Assembly: GCA_000196815.1 (NCBI GenBank)
Contig: FP929003.1
Span: forward strand, 2,875,501 to 2,939,500
From: Nitrospira defluvii
GTDB taxonomy: Bacteria > Nitrospirota > Nitrospiria > Nitrospirales > Nitrospiraceae
Reading direction: 5' to 3'
DNA: 64,000 nt
In this document: piece after piece, positions 41,581 through 51,118 of the stretch
Position numbering within the stretch: position 1 is the stretch's first letter
Layout of the letters: each line of letters starts with the position of its first letter
Translations under genes and position numbers: made by a program
The notes under the pieces: generated by a model
The model's database searches: none
Seen by the model: the letters and a program-made list of their open reading frames with translations, nothing else
Told to the model about the DNA's origin: nothing

Positions 41581-41598
41581 CTACAATTATGTGGTTTG

Positions 41599-41641
41599 AG
41601 GCCTTTTGTTGACATTACCATAAACATCTGAGAAAAGGCCT
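41599..41641. promoter_or_regulatory. Inverted repeat in the yacP-like/amidase divergent region
   Basis: AGGCCTTTT (41599-41607) and AAAAGGCCT (41633-41641) form a perfect nine-base inverted repeat around a 25-base loop that contains TTGACA (41609-41614). A -10 box at the right distance is not clear. It may be an operator or promoter for either divergent gene. Confidence 0.3.
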
Positions 41642-41673
41642 AGAGGGTATCCTATCGAGAGGAGTTCCGGTTC

Positions 41674-43002
41674 GTGTCCCATGTCGTCTCCTTGGTCCGT
41701 CACTTTCTGACGCTCGCGTTCGCCTGCGTCCTGTTGGGCGCGGGAACCTCATCGGGTGGCGAGATCCAAACCGAGCCCTCCTGGCCGACGGTTCCCCAGG
41801 TTGCCGCGGAAGAGCCCTCCCCACGTTTCCTCCTGGTCAAGCAAGAGCGCGCCGAGGCATCCCGTTATCCGATCATCGTCCGCGACTTGCGCACCTGGTC
41901 CACCGCCGATGGCACACGCCTCGTACTCGACCTGAATCACAAGACGTCCTTCTCCGAAACGCATTTACGCAACCCCGACCGGGTGCTCATTGAGGTCAAC
42001 AACGCGATCCTCGGAAAATCCTCACGGCAGCGCGTCTCGGGGGGGACGATTCCGCAATCGTTTCAAATAGCCCAAAGCCGCCCGCGCGTCGTCAGCATCA
42101 CGCTGACGCGTCACCAACACTCCCGTTACAAGGTGTTCTCGCTCGACAATCCTGACCGCCTCGTCATCGATATTACGCAGCGTCCAAAAGATCAGATCCG
42201 GCAGATCGGCGAGACCTCGGCGACATCGCCACAGGCCCCGGCCGTCTCCTTGCCGACTCCGCCGGCGATTCCAAGCCCCACCGTCACGGAACCGGCTCGC
42301 CCGGTTGCGCCCAAGCCGGCAAACCCGGTCCAGACGATCGTCATCGATCCCGGGCACGGAGGCAAAGATCCCGGCACCATCGGACACCATGGCACGACGG
42401 AAAAAGAAGTGACCCTGAAGGTCGGCCTGCTGCTGAAATCCTTGCTCGGCACCTTGCCGAATACACGTGTCCTGATGACCCGCGAACACGACGCCTTTAT
42501 CGAGCTGGAGGACCGGGCCAAATTTGCGAACGGCAAAGACGCGGATCTATTCATCTCGATCCACGTTAATTCACACCCGCACAAGGGCGTCCGTGGTCTG
42601 GAGATCTACCATTTCGGCGAAGCGAAGGATCAGCGCGCGCTGGAAGTGGCCGCGCGAGAAAACGGCACGCCGTTGAACAATACCGGAGTGGGCTGGGAAT
42701 ACATCGTCGCCGACCTCCTGACATCCAAGAAAATCGAGCACTCCCAGGAACTCGCTTGGACCGCCAAGCAGGCGATGGTCACGAATCTCAACGGTCGTTA
42801 CAGCACCATCGATCACGGAGTGAAGACCGCGCCATTTTACGTGCTCCGCTTCACCACCATGCCCAGCATTCTCGCCGAGATCGCCTTCATGTCGAATCCC
42901 GCCGAGGAAGAGCAGATGCGGTCACAGCCCTTCCTGGCACACATTGCGGAGTCGATTTTCGAAGGGGTCAAGACCTACCTCCACACCAATCCCCCCAGAT
43001 GA
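41674..43002 (+). CDS. amiC: N-acetylmuramoyl-L-alanine amidase with AMIN domain
   Basis: Translation most likely begins at GTG 41674 with AGGAG nine bases upstream. A signal peptide (residues 5-27) is followed by an AMIN domain (about 60-170: TRLVLDLNHKTSF, PDRVLIEVNN), which targets septal peptidoglycan. A Pro-rich linker and an Amidase_3 domain follow, with IVIDPGHGGKDPGTIG (zinc His and Glu region), DLFISIHVNSH and ILAEIAFMSN. The enzyme cleaves the amide between MurNAc and the stem peptide during cell separation. The symbol is by analogy with AmiC architecture. Confidence 0.9.
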   Translation: MSHVVSLVRHFLTLAFACVLLGAGTSSGGEIQTEPSWPTVPQVAAEEPSPRFLLVKQERAEASRYPIIVRDLRTWSTADGTRLVLDLNHKTSFSETHLRNPDRVLIEVNNAILGKSSRQRVSGGTIPQSFQIAQSRPRVVSITLTRHQHSRYKVFSLDNPDRLVIDITQRPKDQIRQIGETSATSPQAPAVSLPTPPAIPSPTVTEPARPVAPKPANPVQTIVIDPGHGGKDPGTIGHHGTTEKEVTLKVGLLLKSLLGTLPNTRVLMTREHDAFIELEDRAKFANGKDADLFISIHVNSHPHKGVRGLEIYHFGEAKDQRALEVAARENGTPLNNTGVGWEYIVADLLTSKKIEHSQELAWTAKQAMVTNLNGRYSTIDHGVKTAPFYVLRFTTMPSILAEIAFMSNPAEEEQMRSQPFLAHIAESIFEGVKTYLHTNPPR

Positions 43003-43049
43003 CAGGCGCCTGCCGGTTGGGCTAGAGTTCTTTCTTTCCATTCCACCTT

Positions 43050-43811
43050 ATGACCACCTTTAAACTCGTGCTCGAGTACGACGGAACCCAGTACGCCGGG
43101 TGGCAGCGCCAGCCGAACGCGCCGACTATCCAGGCGGCGGTGGAGGAGGCCCTCGCAGCAATCGCCCAAACCAGGCTCACGATCATCGGCGCAGGCCGGA
43201 CCGATGCCGGGGTTCATGCCTTCGGGCAGGTCGCCAGCTTCAGGACCGATCGCGGGCTCTCGCAACGAGAGTGGCTTCGCGCGTTAAACGCTCACCTCCC
43301 CGCCGATATCAGCGCCCTTTCGGTCAAAGCCGTGCCGGATCATTTTCATGCCCGCTACTCGGCCAATGGGAAGCTCTACGAATATCATCTGATGAATCGG
43401 TCTGAGCGAGCGCCCCTGCTCCGTGAGCGCGCCTGGATGCTTTATAAACCGCTCGACTTCGCGGCCATGACGGAAGCCGCCGCCTACCTGACCGGCTCGC
43501 ACGATTTCTCCTCCTTCGAAACGGCGCCGACCGACAACGAGAATCCGCAATGCCGTTTGCAGCGGGCGGATCTGCGCCGCCAGGGAGATCTCATCATTCT
43601 CTCCTTCTATGCCGACCGGTTCCTTAAACAGATGGTCCGCTCCATGGTGGGCACCCTGGTGGAAGTGGGACAGGGCAAGCGTACCGCCGCGGACATGCGC
43701 ACCGTCCTTGCCGCGCGGGCGAGAGCCGCAGCAGGAAGAACCGCACCCGCTCACGGGCTCTATCTCGTCAGAGTGGACTATACCGACGGGAGCATCCCTT
43801 CTCTCCCTTAA
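43050..43811 (+). CDS. truA: tRNA pseudouridine synthase A
   Basis: The 253-residue protein begins with LVLEYDGTQYAGWQRQP and has the catalytic aspartate D52 in GRTDAGVHA. The later segment FLKQMVRSMVGTLVEVGQGK is also characteristic of TruA. The enzyme isomerises uridines 38-40 in the anticodon arm of tRNAs. The gene starts 47 bases after the amidase and could be co-transcribed. Confidence 0.95.
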   Translation: MTTFKLVLEYDGTQYAGWQRQPNAPTIQAAVEEALAAIAQTRLTIIGAGRTDAGVHAFGQVASFRTDRGLSQREWLRALNAHLPADISALSVKAVPDHFHARYSANGKLYEYHLMNRSERAPLLRERAWMLYKPLDFAAMTEAAAYLTGSHDFSSFETAPTDNENPQCRLQRADLRRQGDLIILSFYADRFLKQMVRSMVGTLVEVGQGKRTAADMRTVLAARARAAAGRTAPAHGLYLVRVDYTDGSIPSLP

Positions 43812-43892
43812 GGAACTCCCCCGCGAGACAGGTCGGGCGCCGTTTGTTATAGTTCCGCACACAACCCACGTTCATCTCGAAAGGAGCCCGCC

Positions 43893-44210
43893 ATGAAACA
43901 GCTCTGTACGACCTTGTCCGTTCTCATGTTGGCAGCCGTACTCGCCACGCCGCAGCTCAGCTACGCCGGCGCGCAGCAGAACAAAATGAAAACCTGCAAT
44001 GCCGATGCGAATGCCAAGGGACTCACCGGGGAAGGCAAGGGTGACGCGCGAAAGGCATTCATGAAGGAATGTCTCTCCGCCAAACCGGAGAAAGCCGCTG
44101 CCGGCGCGACGCAACAGAACAAGATGACGACCTGTAACAAGGATGCCAAGGCCAAGAAACTGGCCGGCGATGAGCGCAAGAAGTTTATGAAAGAGTGCCT
44201 GTCCAACTAG
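43893..44210 (+). CDS. PsiF repeat family protein
   Basis: The 105-residue protein has a signal peptide (to about residue 26, SYAGA) and two tandem PsiF-type repeats, QQNKMKTCNADANAKGLTGE and QQNKMTTCNKDAKAKKLAGD. Each ends AFMKECLS or KFMKECLS, giving two conserved cysteines per repeat. PsiF is a phosphate-starvation-inducible periplasmic protein of unknown function in E. coli. AAAGGAG precedes ATG. A GC-rich hairpin follows the stop codon. Confidence 0.9.
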   Translation: MKQLCTTLSVLMLAAVLATPQLSYAGAQQNKMKTCNADANAKGLTGEGKGDARKAFMKECLSAKPEKAAAGATQQNKMTTCNKDAKAKKLAGDERKKFMKECLSN

Positions 44211-44215
44211 TCGCA

Positions 44216-44252
44216 GCGCCCCCGGCTGGACGACAGGGTTCAGCCGGGGCGC
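44216..44252 (+). terminator. GC-rich hairpin after the PsiF-like gene
   Basis: GCGCCCCCGGCTG and CAGCCGGGGCGC form a 12-bp stem with one bulged C and a 12-base loop. It starts six bases after the stop codon. No T tract follows, so this could be a rho-assisted or bidirectional terminator between convergent genes. Confidence 0.5.
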
Positions 44253-44346
44253 GATACGCCTCAGGGAATAGACCCGCCCTGCACCAGTCGCAACGACTGT
44301 CAGTTTCGGGAAGGAATGGGGTGATCAGAGGAGGAGTGAGGGGAGG

Positions 44347-44997
44347 CTACCGCGGGCTGTTGGCATCTCGATTCTCGAGCTTTTTTCGTAACTCGATCAG
44401 TTCCAGTTCGAGCGCGGCAAATCGATCGGCGGTCGGATCCGGCATATTGGTGTGGTCCATAGTCGCATCGGGAAGCCGCTCCCCTTGCGACTTGATGATC
44501 CTGGCCGGTACCCCGATCACCGTCGAATTGGGGGGAACCGACTTCAGGACGACGGAGTTCGCGCCGATTTTCACGTTATCGCCGATCGTAATCCCGCCAA
44601 GGATCTTCGCCCCTGCCCCGACGACCACATGGCTGCCGAGCGTGGGATGACGCTTGCCGCGCTCCTTCCCCGTTCCACCAAGCGTCACGCCCTGAAACAG
44701 GGTGACGTTGTCTCCGACTTCAGCCGTTTCGCCGATCACCACACCCATGCCGTGATCGATAAAAAATCGCTCCCCGATCTTGGCGGACGGATGGATCTCG
44801 ATTCCCGTCAACCAGCGGGCCAATTGGGAAATCGCGCGGGGCAGAAACGGCACACGCTGTCCCTTCAACCAATGCGCGAGCCGATAGGCCAAGAGAGCAT
44901 GAAATCCCGCATAGGTCAAAATGACTTCGAGCCTGCTGGTGGCGGCAGGATCCCGGTCAAAAATCGCTTGGAGGTCCTGAGAAACGGTCTTGAACAT
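44347..44997 (-). CDS. cysE: Serine O-acetyltransferase
   Basis: From ATG 44995-44997 the protein has 216 residues. The N-terminal helical part ([20 protein letters not shown]) leads to a left-handed beta-helix with hexapeptide repeats: [40 protein letters not shown] and [20 protein letters not shown]. The HG and GGTGK segments are characteristic. It makes O-acetylserine for cysteine synthesis and resembles the short EpsC-type enzymes. A GTG eight codons upstream is an alternative start. It is the last gene of a minus-strand series after ispF. Confidence 0.92.
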   Translation of the reverse strand: MFKTVSQDLQAIFDRDPAATSRLEVILTYAGFHALLAYRLAHWLKGQRVPFLPRAISQLARWLTGIEIHPSAKIGERFFIDHGMGVVIGETAEVGDNVTLFQGVTLGGTGKERGKRHPTLGSHVVVGAGAKILGGITIGDNVKIGANSVVLKSVPPNSTVIGVPARIIKSQGERLPDATMDHTNMPDPTADRFAALELELIELRKKLENRDANSPR

Positions 44998-45036
44998 AGG
45001 TGGTACCAGCCCCGTGAGCACGCCGGCGGAGAGGCT

Positions 45037-45519
45037 CTAGCCTCGCTCGATCAGGCAGACCGCCTGCGCCGCAATCGCTTCTTCACGCCCGACCGCATCC
45101 AATCCTTCGCCGCTTTTCACTTTGACATTCACCAGATCCGGATCCACTTGCAGCACCCCGGCAATCATCTTCTGCATGGCCGCCAGATGCCCGCTCAACC
45201 GGGGTGCCTGCGCAATGATCGTGCTGTCCACATTGGCCAGCCGATACCCCTTGGCGTGCAGCTTCTGAACGACGTCTTCGAGTAACGTGAGACTCGAAAT
45301 ATTCTTGAACCGCTGATCCGAGCTCGGGTAGTGACGCCCGAGATCTCCTTCTCCCATCGCACCGAGCAGCGCATCGCAAATGGCATGGACTAACGCATCG
45401 GAATCGGAATGCCCTTGCAGCCCCTTGTGGTGTGGAATTTCGAGTCCACCCAGAATTAATTTGCGTCCCGGCACCATCGGATGAATATCCCATCCACATC
45501 CCACGCGTACAGCCGTCAT
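45037..45519 (-). CDS. ispF: 2-C-methyl-D-erythritol 2,4-cyclodiphosphate synthase
   Basis: The 160-residue protein has the metal-binding DIHPM near residue 11, LGGLEIPHHKGLQGHSDSD, the DALLGAMGEGDLGRHYP segment and the C-terminal KSGEGLDAVGREEAIAAQA. It makes the cyclic diphosphate intermediate of the MEP isoprenoid pathway. Its start overlaps the ispD stop by four bases, a common bacterial pairing in which the two enzymes act two steps apart. Confidence 0.95.
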   Translation of the reverse strand: MTAVRVGCGWDIHPMVPGRKLILGGLEIPHHKGLQGHSDSDALVHAICDALLGAMGEGDLGRHYPSSDQRFKNISSLTLLEDVVQKLHAKGYRLANVDSTIIAQAPRLSGHLAAMQKMIAGVLQVDPDLVNVKVKSGEGLDAVGREEAIAAQAVCLIERG

Positions 45520-46298
45520 TCCGCACTCCTTGCCGCCGTTCGTGAGTTGAGAATCGCTTCTCCGATCACGAGATCTTCCGGCCTCGTCACCTTGATATTT
45601 TCTCCGCTCCCCTCGACCACCACGACCGGTTTCCCGATCAATTCCACGAGGTGCGCGTCATCCGTCGCCTGCACACCGGCCAACAAGGCCTTGTGATGCC
45701 CCTCCTCCAACCAGTCACGACGAAACGCCTGCGGCGTCTGTGCCAACCAGAGAGGGCGTCGATCGACGGTCCGTTCGATCACCCCGCCGGCCCCCACATA
45801 CTTCACCGTGTCGCGCATCGGCAGTGCGATGATGGCCGCCCCATGCTCTACCGCCGCGGCCACGACTCTGCGAATCATGTCCTCAGTAAGAAACGGCCGC
45901 ACCGCATCATGAACCAGAACAATCTCGGTTTCCTGACTCACTTCGGCCAAGGCATGACGCACCGAATCTTGCCGCTGCACTCCCCCCGGCACAACCTTGG
46001 TTACCTTACTGAACTCACCCGTCGCCACGATATGGTCCAGACAATACTGACGTTCCGACTGGGGCACCGCCAGAATGATCTCGTGAATGAGCGGGGAAGC
46101 TTGGAGCACAAGGAGGGATTGCGCGAGAATCGGCCGCCCTCCCAACGCAAGAAACTGCTTGGGGATATGGCCGCCCATGCGAAGCCCGCGACCGGCGGCC
46201 GGAACGAGGGCCACCGTGCGCGGCCCTGCCGGCGACGGCTTCGCGTTACGAGCAGACACCGGCACACTCACGTGAGCAGCAACGGGGCAAGGCCGCAC
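45516..46298 (-). CDS. ispD: 2-C-methyl-D-erythritol 4-phosphate cytidylyltransferase
   Basis: The nucleotide-binding opening VALVPAAGRGLRMGGHIPKQ begins at about residue 28, and HDAVRPFL, DTVKYV and RPLWLAQTPQAFRRD follow. This is the IspD set. The first 27 residues before it are unusual, so translation may start at one of the GTG codons around residues 11-15 instead of the GTG at 46298. The enzyme couples CTP to methylerythritol phosphate in the MEP pathway. ispF overlaps its 3' end. Confidence 0.93.
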   Translation of the reverse strand: MRPCPVAAHVSVPVSARNAKPSPAGPRTVALVPAAGRGLRMGGHIPKQFLALGGRPILAQSLLVLQASPLIHEIILAVPQSERQYCLDHIVATGEFSKVTKVVPGGVQRQDSVRHALAEVSQETEIVLVHDAVRPFLTEDMIRRVVAAAVEHGAAIIALPMRDTVKYVGAGGVIERTVDRRPLWLAQTPQAFRRDWLEEGHHKALLAGVQATDDAHLVELIGKPVVVVEGSGENIKVTRPEDLVIGEAILNSRTAARSAE

Positions 46299-46378
46299 CG
46301 AAACAATCGCCTGAACTCGATACGCCTCCCCGGCGGACGAAGGATTCCGTTGGGCTACCGCACGTTCGTCTCGCCGAA

Positions 46379-47404
46379 CTACCCACGCGCAACCTGGTAC
46401 TCTTCCCGCTCAGACTCCTCCTTCAAGCGGGTGAAGATCATACGCCCCGCCGTCGTCTGAAGCACACTGGTCACGGTCACATCCACATTGCGGCCGATAC
46501 AGCGTCGCGCATTGTCCACGACAATCATCGTGCCGTCATCCAGGTAGGCGACGCCCTGGCCCGCCTCTTTGCCTTCCTTCAAGACGAAGACCCGAATGGT
46601 TTCACCCGGCAACACGACCGGACGCAGCGCATTACAGAGTTCATTGATGTTCAACACTCGCACGCCCTGCAATTCAGCGACTTTGTTCAAGTTCAAGTCA
46701 TTCGTGACGATGCGTCCCCCGACTTTCTTCGCCAGGACCACGAGCTTGGCATCCACTTCCTTTACATGGGGGAAATCTTCTTCGATGATCCGGACATCGA
46801 TGCCCGGCATTTTCTGAATCTTGTTGAGAATATCCAACCCGCGACGCCCGCGCGCGCGCTTGAGAGAATCGGAAGAGTCTGCAATGTGCTGCAATTCATT
46901 CAAGATGAAATGGGGAACCAGAAACGGCCCTTCTAGAAACCCTGTCTCACAGAGGTCGGCCACACGGCCGTCGATGATGACGCTCGTATCCAATACTTTC
47001 AGACTGGCATGGGACGCCCCGCCTGCCGTCGGCCCCTGATCCAGACCGGGAAACTGTTCATTGCCGAACCGCGCACCCATGGCCAACCCCAGATAGGGCA
47101 ACCCTAAGAGAAATACCAATCCACCGATATGAAACAGGAAGGTCTCCACATCGAAGACCGCGCTTCCGACCCACTCGACCAAACCTGTCAGAATGAGACC
47201 TCCGGCGAGCCCCACGGCACCGCCGACAATAATGCCGAATGAAAGCCTGCGGAGCGCATACTCGCCGGCCAGAATGAGTCCACCGGCCACCGCCCCCATT
47301 CCCAATCCCGCCAACAAAAACTCGCGACTTGGATCCTGGGCCCGAAGAAACAAGGCCATGCCGGCAAGAGCGCTGAGAAGAACAAATATGGCCCGTGTTA
47401 CCAT
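46379..47404 (-). CDS. PIN/TRAM domain membrane protein (YacL-like)
   Basis: AGGAGG before ATG 47402-47404 sets the start, giving 341 residues. Four hydrophobic helices (about residues 1-125) precede a PIN domain with VLDTSVIIDGRVADL, LNELQHIADSSD, RGRRGLDIL and KVGGRIVTNDLNLN. A C-terminal TRAM domain (GQGVAYLDDGTMIVV) follows. The acidic residues for metal-dependent RNase activity appear intact. Members sit next to ispD in many bacteria, as here. Its physiological substrate is unknown. Confidence 0.9.
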   Translation of the reverse strand: MVTRAIFVLLSALAGMALFLRAQDPSREFLLAGLGMGAVAGGLILAGEYALRRLSFGIIVGGAVGLAGGLILTGLVEWVGSAVFDVETFLFHIGGLVFLLGLPYLGLAMGARFGNEQFPGLDQGPTAGGASHASLKVLDTSVIIDGRVADLCETGFLEGPFLVPHFILNELQHIADSSDSLKRARGRRGLDILNKIQKMPGIDVRIIEEDFPHVKEVDAKLVVLAKKVGGRIVTNDLNLNKVAELQGVRVLNINELCNALRPVVLPGETIRVFVLKEGKEAGQGVAYLDDGTMIVVDNARRCIGRNVDVTVTSVLQTTAGRMIFTRLKEESEREEYQVARG

Positions 47405-47454
47405 ACTGTTTGCCTCCTCTCTGTGACCTACCCCGGACGGACGATCCGGTACGG

Positions 47455-48999
47455 TCACGGCCTCAGCGTCAGATAAATGGCTCGCCCCTGCCGTCTCAAC
47501 AGGAGCAAGACCGCCTGGTCTTTCGGCAAATTCGCGGCGACATGTTCATACGCCTTTATCGTCCCCACGGCTTTGCGATTCACCTCCAATAGGAGATCAC
47601 CTTCACGCACACCAGCTTCTTCCGCGGGACTCCCCGACTTCACCCGCACGACCACCACACCGCGATCGCTCGACTTCAAACCATACCGGCCGGCCAGCTC
47701 CGTGTTCAACTCCCGCACCTCGATGTCCGAAAGTAAGCCCGCGGGAGCCGCCGATTCTCCGCCCTCTTCAACCCCGGCTTGCGCCAGATTCTTCGGCTGC
47801 TCGGCAATCGTGAGCTCGATGGACTTGGACTTCTTTTCACGAATGAGCTTGACCGTCACCTTCTTCCCCACCACCGTCTGAGCCACCGCATTCCGCAAGT
47901 GAGCCGGGGAATCCATCGGTTTCCCGTCGTATTCGACGATCACATCGCCGCGCTCGAAACCCGCCTTCTTCGCCGGACTGTCGTCCATGATGTCGCTGAC
48001 GAGGACACCCTTCACGTCTTTCGGCACGCCGAACTGCGAAGACAATTCCGGCGTCAGCTCCTGAATCGAGACCCCCAACCAGCCGCGCACGACTTTGCCA
48101 TGCTGCACCAGCTGCTCCATGATGGAATGAGCCATGTTACTCGGAACGGCAAAGCCGATTCCCATGTTTCCGCCGCTCTGGCTATAGATGGCCGTGTTGA
48201 TGCCGACCAGTTCGCCGCGCACATTCACCAGGGCCCCCCCGGAGTTACCGGGGTTGATCGCCGCATCGGTCTGAATGAAGTCTTCATATTCGGCAATGCC
48301 GGCCGCGCGACCGAGCGCACTCACGATTCCCAGCGTCACTGTCTGCGTCAACCCGAACGGGTTGCCCACCGCCAGGACAAACTCTCCGACCTCCAGCCTG
48401 TCGGAATCGGCCCAGGCCACGGTCGGTAGTCCGCTCGCTTCAATTTTCAGCACGGCGACATCGGTCTTGGCATCCGTGCCGATCAGTTTCGCCTTGAACT
48501 CGCGCTTGTCGGAGAGAAAAACCTTGATCTCGTCGGCCTTGTTGACCACATGATTGTTGGTGATGATGAGGCCGTTCGGATCGACGATGACTCCGGATCC
48601 CAATCCTCGTTCCTTGCGTTCCTTCGGTGCCTCGAACCGCTTCATCCACTCTTCGCCGAAGAACCGGCGGAAAAACGGATCCTCAAACGGAGTGCCCTTC
48701 CCCTCCTCGCTCGATCCGTTCCGCGTCGCAAAAATATTCACGACAGCCGGCTTCACGACTTTGGCGACATCGACGAAACTCTGCCCCCCTGCGCCGGGCA
48801 GCGTGGGCTGCACCGCCGTAGAGACCGGCGTCGCGGCCGGAGGAGCGGCCGGTTCAGGAACCGCATGGCCCGTCGGCAACCAGCCAAAATCGGAGGTCAG
48901 AATGACCCCGATAATTACCCCCGCAATCAACAGGAGTGCGGGAAATATCCAGGAGCGCCTCGGGGACTGCTGCTCCGTTGGGATCTGAAAGTCGCTCAT
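47455..48999 (-). CDS. Do family serine protease (HtrA/DegP)
   Basis: This 514-residue protein has a membrane anchor or signal (residues 16-35). Its trypsin-like domain carries the triad H150 (TNNHVV), D180 (KTDVAV) and S253 (GNSGGAL). Two PDZ domains follow at about residues 310-400 and 420-510. It should degrade or refold misfolded envelope proteins. There is no sign of a cytoplasmic fusion. It is followed 50 bases later by the PIN/TRAM gene and preceded by the aldolase gene with 27 bases between, so co-transcription of part of this series is possible. Confidence 0.93.
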   Translation of the reverse strand: MSDFQIPTEQQSPRRSWIFPALLLIAGVIIGVILTSDFGWLPTGHAVPEPAAPPAATPVSTAVQPTLPGAGGQSFVDVAKVVKPAVVNIFATRNGSSEEGKGTPFEDPFFRRFFGEEWMKRFEAPKERKERGLGSGVIVDPNGLIITNNHVVNKADEIKVFLSDKREFKAKLIGTDAKTDVAVLKIEASGLPTVAWADSDRLEVGEFVLAVGNPFGLTQTVTLGIVSALGRAAGIAEYEDFIQTDAAINPGNSGGALVNVRGELVGINTAIYSQSGGNMGIGFAVPSNMAHSIMEQLVQHGKVVRGWLGVSIQELTPELSSQFGVPKDVKGVLVSDIMDDSPAKKAGFERGDVIVEYDGKPMDSPAHLRNAVAQTVVGKKVTVKLIREKKSKSIELTIAEQPKNLAQAGVEEGGESAAPAGLLSDIEVRELNTELAGRYGLKSSDRGVVVVRVKSGSPAEEAGVREGDLLLEVNRKAVGTIKAYEHVAANLPKDQAVLLLLRRQGRAIYLTLRP

Positions 49000-49026
49000 T
49001 GTGATCCGTGCGGACGGAGGCGCCGG

Positions 49027-49950
49027 TTAAGGCTTCTCTCCCGCATACAGGCCCATGATAGTGTTCAAGAACTTGACGGCCTCGGCTTTGGGACGCTGGA
49101 AGGAGTTCCGGCCGATGATGGAGCCGAATCCCCCGCCGTCACGAATCGCACGGACTTCATCGAACACCGTTTTTTCGTCGCTCTTCGCGCCGCCGGAGAA
49201 GATCACGATCCGGCGCCCATCGAACGAACTCTGCACGATATGTTTGACCCGTTCCGCCAGCGTTGAGATGGGTACCTTTTCAGCTTCATAGACCTTCTTG
49301 GCAGCCGCCTGTTCAAGATGGGCCGTGGGCAACTTCACCTTGATGATATGGGCGCCCAACTGCGCCGCAATCTGAGCGGCATAGGCCACGACGTCCAGCG
49401 CGGTCTCGCCTTCCTTACTCAATCCTGATCCGCGCGGGTAGGACCAGACCACGACGGCCAATCCGCAACTCTTGGCTTCCTCCGCAATCGCCCGCAACTG
49501 CTCATACATCGCATTGCAGTGGGACGAGCCCGGATAAATCGTGAATCCCACCGCCGAACAACCCAATCGCAAGGCATCCCGCACGCTGCCGGTCACCGAG
49601 GGCATCGGGTCCTTCTCATCATGGAGCGTATCGTGGCTGTTGAGCTTGAGGATGAGTGGGATTTGCCCGGCGAAATGGCCGGCGCCGGCCTCGATGAATC
49701 CGAGCGGAGCCGCATAGGCGTTGCACCCGGCATCGAGCCCCAGCTGGAAATGGTAATGCGGATTGTAACCGCCGGCATTGGGCGCAAAACTTCTGGCCGG
49801 ACCGTGCTCGAACCCCTGGTCCACCGGCAGGATCACCAATTTCCCCGTGCCCGCCAGCTTGCCGTGATTCAGCAGCCGCGCAATGTTCGTCTTCGTTCCC
49901 GCATTGTCACTCTCGTACCAGCTCAAAATTTCCTGGACCCGATTGCTCAT
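49027..49950 (-). CDS. Class I fructose-bisphosphate aldolase (FbaB/DhnA type)
   Basis: GGGAGGATGATT precedes ATG 49948-49950, giving 307 residues. KLVILPVDQGFEHGPARSFA, GFTIYPGSSHCNAMYEQL and VVVWSYPRGSGL match the archaeal-type class I aldolase family, which uses a Schiff-base lysine and no zinc. The later segment RRIVIFSGGAKSDEKTVFDE carries a conserved phosphate-binding GGAK. The enzyme interconverts fructose bisphosphate with triose phosphates. Its neighbour fbp suggests use in gluconeogenesis or carbon fixation. Confidence 0.92.
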   Translation of the reverse strand: MSNRVQEILSWYESDNAGTKTNIARLLNHGKLAGTGKLVILPVDQGFEHGPARSFAPNAGGYNPHYHFQLGLDAGCNAYAAPLGFIEAGAGHFAGQIPLILKLNSHDTLHDEKDPMPSVTGSVRDALRLGCSAVGFTIYPGSSHCNAMYEQLRAIAEEAKSCGLAVVVWSYPRGSGLSKEGETALDVVAYAAQIAAQLGAHIIKVKLPTAHLEQAAAKKVYEAEKVPISTLAERVKHIVQSSFDGRRIVIFSGGAKSDEKTVFDEVRAIRDGGGFGSIIGRNSFQRPKAEAVKFLNTIMGLYAGEKP

Positions 49951-49986
49951 AATCATCCTCCCAACCAACCTCAGTCACATGAGTCG

Positions 49987-50985
49987 TTACGCACGTCCTT
50001 GAATATAGGCTTCCGCCTGGCTCACATCCTCAGCGCTCCCGATGATCAACGGCACTCTCTGATGGAGGGCCTTCGGTTCGACATCGAGAATACGCATCGT
50101 CCCCGTGGTCGCCTTTCCTCCGGCCTGCTCCACGACCATCGCAAGCGGATTTCCCTCATACATCAATCGCAGTTTTCCTTCCGGCTTGTCGTTCTCCCCG
50201 GGATACAAATAGATGCCGCCACCCAGGAGGATGCGATGAACATCCGCGACCAGACACCCGCTGTATCGGCCGCTATAGGGACGCCCGGTCGCCTTGTCCT
50301 GCACTTTTAGCGAATCGAGATATTTCTGTGTACCGGACGGCCAACGATGGTAGTTGCCCTCATTGACCGAATACACCTTGCCCTTCGAAGGAATTCGAAT
50401 GTTCTCGTTGGACAAAAGATATTCACCGATAGACGGCTCGAGGGTGAACCCATGCACACCCTGACCGACGGTGAACACCAGCATGGTGCTCGCCCCATAC
50501 AACACGTACCCTGCGGCGATCTGTTCGGTCCCCCGTTGCAGCAACTCGTCCTCCACAGGCTGCCGCTGCCCCAGCTTGGATCTGCGGATGGAGAAAATAG
50601 CCCCCAACGGCATATTCACATCGGTATTGGAGGATCCGTCCAGCGGATCGACCAGGAGCATATACTTGGCTCCTTCATGCACCATTTTCAGGGGTTTTTC
50701 CATCTCTTCAGAAGCCAAGACACACACGAGACCGCTGTGCTCGAACACACGCACGAAGGTATCATTGGCAATCTGATCGAGCTTCTTGACCACCTCGCCT
50801 TGAATATTGGTCTCGCCGGTGGTGCCAAGAATCTTGTTCAAACCGGCTCTGCGCAAATCATGCGCAATCATTTTTCCGACGAGGCCGATTTGGGTCAGCA
50901 GAACAGAGAATTCGCCGGTTGCTTCCGGATGCGCGGCCTGTTGTTCAATAATAAAGCGGCTCAATGTAATGGGAAATTTCGCCAT
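49987..50985 (-). CDS. fbp: Class 1 fructose-1,6-bisphosphatase
   Basis: The 332-residue protein carries the class 1 metal and substrate motifs: LASEEMEKP, LLVDPLDGSSNTDVNMPLGA (the DPLDGSS core), SVNEGNYHRW and YPGENDKPEGKLRLMYEGNP. It removes the 1-phosphate of fructose bisphosphate. It is 36 bases upstream of the aldolase gene in the same direction, so the two likely form one gluconeogenic transcription unit. A terminator-like hairpin stands between it and the upstream DUF3108 gene. Confidence 0.95.
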   Translation of the reverse strand: MAKFPITLSRFIIEQQAAHPEATGEFSVLLTQIGLVGKMIAHDLRRAGLNKILGTTGETNIQGEVVKKLDQIANDTFVRVFEHSGLVCVLASEEMEKPLKMVHEGAKYMLLVDPLDGSSNTDVNMPLGAIFSIRRSKLGQRQPVEDELLQRGTEQIAAGYVLYGASTMLVFTVGQGVHGFTLEPSIGEYLLSNENIRIPSKGKVYSVNEGNYHRWPSGTQKYLDSLKVQDKATGRPYSGRYSGCLVADVHRILLGGGIYLYPGENDKPEGKLRLMYEGNPLAMVVEQAGGKATTGTMRILDVEPKALHQRVPLIIGSAEDVSQAEAYIQGRA

Positions 50986-51029
50986 GCTCAGGGTTCCTCG
51001 TGGATCAAACGACGAACGGTCGACATGAA

Positions 51030-51057
51030 GAGGGCTTCGGACAGAGCCGAAGCCCTC
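51030..51057 (-). terminator. Hairpin between the DUF3108 gene and fbp
   Basis: GAGGGCTTCGG and CCGAAGCCCTC form a perfect 11-bp stem with a six-base loop. On the minus strand it follows the DUF3108 gene and precedes fbp. The trailing sequence is TTCATGT rather than a long T run, so termination may be incomplete. Confidence 0.6.
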
Positions 51058-51118
51058 CCCACGAACTCGGCGTGATTATAGCGGTTTCCGTCCGGACGAG
51101 CAAACCAAGGCAGGCATG